A stretch of DNA of 16,388 nucleotides from DATHYU01 sp033722675. GTDB lineage: Bacteria; Actinomycetota; Acidimicrobiia; Spongiisociales; UBA11373. Shown here piece by piece: positions 13,780 to 16,388 of this stretch; position 1 is the first letter of the stretch; the number at the start of each line of letters is the position of its first letter. The notes under the pieces are model-generated. The model worked only from the letters and a program-made list of their open reading frames with translations, searched no databases and was not told the origin of the DNA. Location of the stretch: positions 1 to 16,388 of the forward strand of contig JAWVYO010000051.1 in NCBI GenBank assembly GCA_033722675.1, read 5' to 3'. A program made the translations under genes and the position numbers.

Positions 13780-14676
13780 ATGACCACCACCGACGACCCC
13801 CACGGCGCGCTCCTCGACGACCTGGTCCATCGCACCGGCGTCGTCATGCTCATCGGCGGTCCCGACACCGGGAAGACCTCACTGGCCCGCCGCCTGCTCC
13901 GTGCGGCTGCCGATGCCGGTCGGACCGCCGCCTACGTCGATGCCGACGTCGACCAGGTCACCACCGGTCCCCCGGCCTGCGTGGGCCTCCACTGGGTCCG
14001 CACTCCGGGCGACGCCGAGGACCTGTCACGGGCGGACGCCCTCCAGTTCGTCGGCTCGACCACGCCCGAGGGCGTCGTCCTGCAGCAGGTGGTGGCGACC
14101 GCCCGGCTGACGAACCTCGCCCGGGCCGAGGCGGACCTCGTCGTGATGGACACGACCGGGACGGTCTCGGGTGTGCTCGGCGAGACCCTCAAATACCACA
14201 AGATGGAACTGTGTCACCCCGAGACGGTGGTCGGCCTCCAGCGCGGCGCCGAACTGGAACCGCTCGTGGGCATGCTGCGACGGTTCTTCTCGGCCGACGT
14301 CGAGATCGCCGGGGTCGATCCCCAGGTCCGCCCCTCGTCCCCCGAGGATCGACGGGCCCAGCGGACGAAGGCCTTCGCAGCCGCCTTCGCCGAACCGCTG
14401 CAGCGGTGGCGGGTGCGCCCGACCGTCTTCGCCCCGACGCTGCCGGCCGGGCTGGACCTCGCCCGCCTCGACCACGAACTCGTGGGGATCATGGACGGTG
14501 AGGGCAACTGTCTCGGGCTCGGCGCCCTGTCCCACGACGACGACGGCGCCCTGCGGGTCATCACGAACGCGGGCGAGGGCATGCGGGGTCTCCGCCTCGG
14601 GTCACTCACCATCGACCTCGACACCTTCGAGGTGCGCCGCGTCCGACTCCGGGACGTGATGTTCGGCCTCGACTGA
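13780..14676 (+). CDS. Clp1/Grc3-like P-loop nucleic acid 5'-hydroxyl kinase homologue
   Basis: This 298-residue P-loop protein has Walker A G-G-P-D-T-G-K-T-S at 26-34, close to the GxVDTGKT form of the Clp1/Grc3/NOL9 polynucleotide kinase family. The next family segment reads YVDADVDQVTTGPPACVGL (52-70), where Clp1 proteins have DxDxGQ followed by PP. The Gly of that GQ is Asp58 here. Walker B is ADLVVMDTTGTVSG. The C-terminal ~90 residues form a beta-rich domain (GNCLGLGALSHDDDG and onward) resembling the Clp1 C-terminal region. Eukaryotic and archaeal members phosphorylate 5'-OH RNA ends; bacterial ones are poorly characterised. The gene is solo, with a leaderless-type promoter, and converges with the HCO/NnrS-like gene 6 bp away. 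Confidence 0.7.
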   Translation: MTTTDDPHGALLDDLVHRTGVVMLIGGPDTGKTSLARRLLRAAADAGRTAAYVDADVDQVTTGPPACVGLHWVRTPGDAEDLSRADALQFVGSTTPEGVVLQQVVATARLTNLARAEADLVVMDTTGTVSGVLGETLKYHKMELCHPETVVGLQRGAELEPLVGMLRRFFSADVEIAGVDPQVRPSSPEDRRAQRTKAFAAAFAEPLQRWRVRPTVFAPTLPAGLDLARLDHELVGIMDGEGNCLGLGALSHDDDGALRVITNAGEGMRGLRLGSLTIDLDTFEVRRVRLRDVMFGLD

Positions 14677-14682
14677 CCGGAC

Positions 14683-15942
14683 TCAGCCGGGGACCGACTC
14701 CTCCACCGCGTCGAGGGCCCGGGCGCGCACGAGCTCCTGGAAGTACACCCAGATCCCCACGAGCAGCGCCACGCCGAGGATCGGCGTGAAGATCCGCTTG
14801 ATGACCGCCTCCACGGCGATGAGCCCCACCGCGAAGCCGGCGATCCCCACGTTGACCCCCCAGATGAGGATCCGATTCGCCGTCACCGTCCGGTCGGGGG
14901 GCAGGTTCACCGCCAGGGTCCCGAACAGGACGTTCGTCATGACCCCGATGAACATCACGTGGTCGAACGACAGGATCAGACCCATCTGCGCGTCGGTCAC
15001 CGCGTCGAAGTCGATGGTCTCCGTGACGATCCACGACACGAGGATCGTGAGGAGCACGAGGTAGACCACGAGGAACACGAGCGCCATGCGGGGGAAGACC
15101 CCGGCGCCGACGCCGCGCCACCCCGAGGGGGCGAGCTGCTCGCGCGACCGCCACAGGAGCATGACCCCGGCCACGATCATGAGCAGGTTCGCCGGTCCGG
15201 CGAGCTCCTGGTCCAGGCCCGTGACGAAGGCGATGTTGATGACGAGGCCGGCGACGAACAGCAGCCACATCTGGGCGGCACCCGCCCGGCTCCACCGCTC
15301 GTGGAGCATCCACTCGATGACGGCGAAGGCGGCCAGGAGCAGGAACCCGATGACCATCGCCGGCGGATGGGCCTCCGCGACGGCGGCGGCCGTGTCGTCC
15401 GAGAGCAGGGGCACCTCGCCGTTGGCGATGTAGAGGCCGAGGATCACGCCGAAGGCCGCGCCCACGATCAGCGATATCCAGGCGAGCACGAAACCGAGCC
15501 GACCGGCGCTCGCCTGGGCGTGGGCCCGGTGGGCGCCGAGGAGCCAGACGAGGTACCAGATCACGACGACGAACAGCAGGGTGCCCACGATCGGCCGCTG
15601 GATCCGATCGTCGAAGACGGCATCGCCGAGGAAGAACGCGCCCACGTAGAGCGTGATCGCGCCGACCACCGACCAGGCGAGGCGATAGGCCGTGGCCACC
15701 TCCGACGTCCCGACCTCCCGGTCGCGCGAGAACATGAGGAAACCGATCCCCGAGACGCCCATCGTGATCCAGCCGAGCGTTCCGGCGTGGACGTGGCCGA
15801 TGAGCGAGTCGTGGTCCGGCTCCCATACGTCGATGCCGTTGAGGATGCCGACGACGATGGTCGCCACGAACAAGAGGAGCGCGGCGACGAACGTGATCCG
15901 TGCCGGTCCCGCCAGGGCCGACCGTGGGGCGAACGCGTGCAT
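14683..15942 (-). CDS. Haem-copper oxidase subunit I-like / NnrS-like multi-TM protein
   Basis: This is a 419-residue protein with about 12 membrane helices. Histidines fall in helices in an arrangement recalling haem-copper oxidase subunit I or NnrS: His50 and His52 in LIGHVHAGTLGWITMG (helix 2), His192 in AEAHPPAMVIGF (helix 6), and His328 in SFDHVMFIGVMTN (helix 10). The G-H-x-H-x-G-x-L-G-W string matches the TM10 signature of CcoN, but here it lies near the N-terminus. The family may bind haem and/or copper, and NnrS proteins act in nitric oxide stress. Which of these applies is unclear. ATG 15942 is preferred because GGGGGAGGGG lies 7 nt upstream; a longer start at 15993 has none. It is the only protein of this type in the window that keeps metal-ligand-like His, unlike the CcoN-like protein. 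Confidence 0.6.
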   Translation of the reverse strand: MHAFAPRSALAGPARITFVAALLLFVATIVVGILNGIDVWEPDHDSLIGHVHAGTLGWITMGVSGIGFLMFSRDREVGTSEVATAYRLAWSVVGAITLYVGAFFLGDAVFDDRIQRPIVGTLLFVVVIWYLVWLLGAHRAHAQASAGRLGFVLAWISLIVGAAFGVILGLYIANGEVPLLSDDTAAAVAEAHPPAMVIGFLLLAAFAVIEWMLHERWSRAGAAQMWLLFVAGLVINIAFVTGLDQELAGPANLLMIVAGVMLLWRSREQLAPSGWRGVGAGVFPRMALVFLVVYLVLLTILVSWIVTETIDFDAVTDAQMGLILSFDHVMFIGVMTNVLFGTLAVNLPPDRTVTANRILIWGVNVGIAGFAVGLIAVEAVIKRIFTPILGVALLVGIWVYFQELVRARALDAVEESVPG

Positions 15943-15949
15943 GAAGGTT

Positions 15950-15959
15950 CCCCTCCCCC
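15950..15959 (-). promoter_or_regulatory. Ribosome binding site deciding the start at 15942
   Basis: GGGGGAGGGG on the minus strand lies 7 nt before the ATG at 15942. A TANNNT hexamer, TAGGGT, sits further upstream at 15980-15975 and could be the -10 of this gene, giving a short leader. Confidence 0.5.
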
Positions 15960-16047
15960 GTGAGCGTGGCCCCGACCCTACCGCCGTGTCCACCGTCTCG
16001 CACGGACCGGGCGGCGCACATCCGGGCGCCCGGCCGACGGGGGAACC

Positions 16048-16388
16048 TCAGACGCGAGGGGTCATCACGGCGAGACCGGCCGACGCCGAGGGGACCGTGA
16101 GGATCCGACGACCGGGCTGGATGGCGTCCCGGGGGCCGGTCACCCGGTGGCCGGCGAGGTGCCATCGATCCGCCACGTCCTCGAGGGGCTCGTCGACGGT
16201 CAGGGAGACGCCGTAGAGGAGCGGGCGGTCGACGCTCCCCTCCTCGACCACTTCCAGGAGGGTGCCGACGACCCAGAACGCAGTCGGTCGGTCACGGACG
16301 ACCGCCCGGCGGCGGGGGGCGCCGGCGACGGCCGTGATCGCCTCGGCGGCGGCGCCCAGGTCGGGGACGAGGAGGACGACGTGATCGA
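16048..16388 (-). CDS. VOC-fold (glyoxalase-like) protein, 3' part
   Basis: The frame is open from the window edge to the TGA at 16048-16050, giving 112 visible residues. It begins with DHVVLLVPDLGAAAEAI, the N-terminal strand and helix of a VOC module with the usual metal-ligand His. It continues through FWVVGTLLEVVEEG and a second module ending ILTVPSASAGLAVMTPRV. Only a few N-terminal residues should be missing, since VOC and glyoxalase-like proteins normally begin just before the DHVVL-type strand. A shorter GTG start at 16251 would cut the domain in half and is rejected. Substrate unknown. It may be transcribed together with the HCO/NnrS-like gene 105 bp downstream in the same direction. 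Confidence 0.65.
   Translation of the reverse strand, partial: DHVVLLVPDLGAAAEAITAVAGAPRRRAVVRDRPTAFWVVGTLLEVVEEGSVDRPLLYGVSLTVDEPLEDVADRWHLAGHRVTGPRDAIQPGRRILTVPSASAGLAVMTPRV

Overview
The window is high-GC actinobacterial DNA, most likely from the class Acidimicrobiia or a close relative. The grounds are GC-rich third codon positions throughout, many GTG starts, several leaderless promoters, a DUF222/HNH-type gene at the left edge, and a redox sensor Rex. The class assignment is an inference from gene content. No rRNA, tRNA, CRISPR array, insertion sequence or phage gene is visible, and genes are packed so tightly that the largest non-coding gap is about 270 bp.

Layout. Positions 1-627 (minus) hold the 5' part of a DUF222/HNH gene that runs off the window. 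Two small solo plus-strand genes follow: a thioredoxin-like DF-family protein and a VOC-fold protein. From 5498 down to 1594 (minus) lies a three-gene operon: a fused CcoN/CcoO-like protein, a membrane-anchored monohaem cytochrome c, and a threonine aldolase. From 5768 to 11458 (plus) lies a seven-gene operon: a small multi-TM protein, a 2x[4Fe-4S] ferredoxin, b6-like cytochrome b, subunit IV-like cytochrome b C-terminal half, Rieske protein, a dihaem cytochrome c, and a four-TM protein. The two operons diverge from a shared 269-bp region with a recognisable promoter for each. Tail-to-tail with the plus operon is a minus-strand group: glutaredoxin-like protein, Rex, GNAT acetyltransferase. Then come a 31-residue membrane peptide gene, a SAM hydroxide adenosyltransferase homologue (minus), a Clp1-like nucleic acid kinase (plus), a haem-copper-oxidase/NnrS-like membrane protein (minus) and the 3' part of another VOC-fold gene (minus).

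How it works together. The plus operon encodes a quinol:cytochrome c oxidoreductase of the split b6f/Firmicutes type, with a cysteine placed to bind an extra c-type haem at the Qi side. It also carries its own dicluster ferredoxin and a dihaem cytochrome c with an EF-hand-like insert. The divergent operon looks like a cbb3 oxidase (CcoN-CcoO plus a c-type subunit), but its CcoN half lacks essentially all the histidines that bind haem b, haem b3 and CuB. It therefore cannot be a normal oxidase and may act as a c-haem scaffold or relay. The two operons are tied together by a ~29-residue N-terminal motif (P-x-x-L-L-x-R-S-A-x-A-x-A... G-x-x-V-E-x-V-L) found twice in the cytochrome b C-terminal subunit and once in the cytochrome c of the other operon. 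My main proposal is that 2630-11458 is one unusual respiratory module, possibly a supercomplex, that is not obviously described under a standard name.
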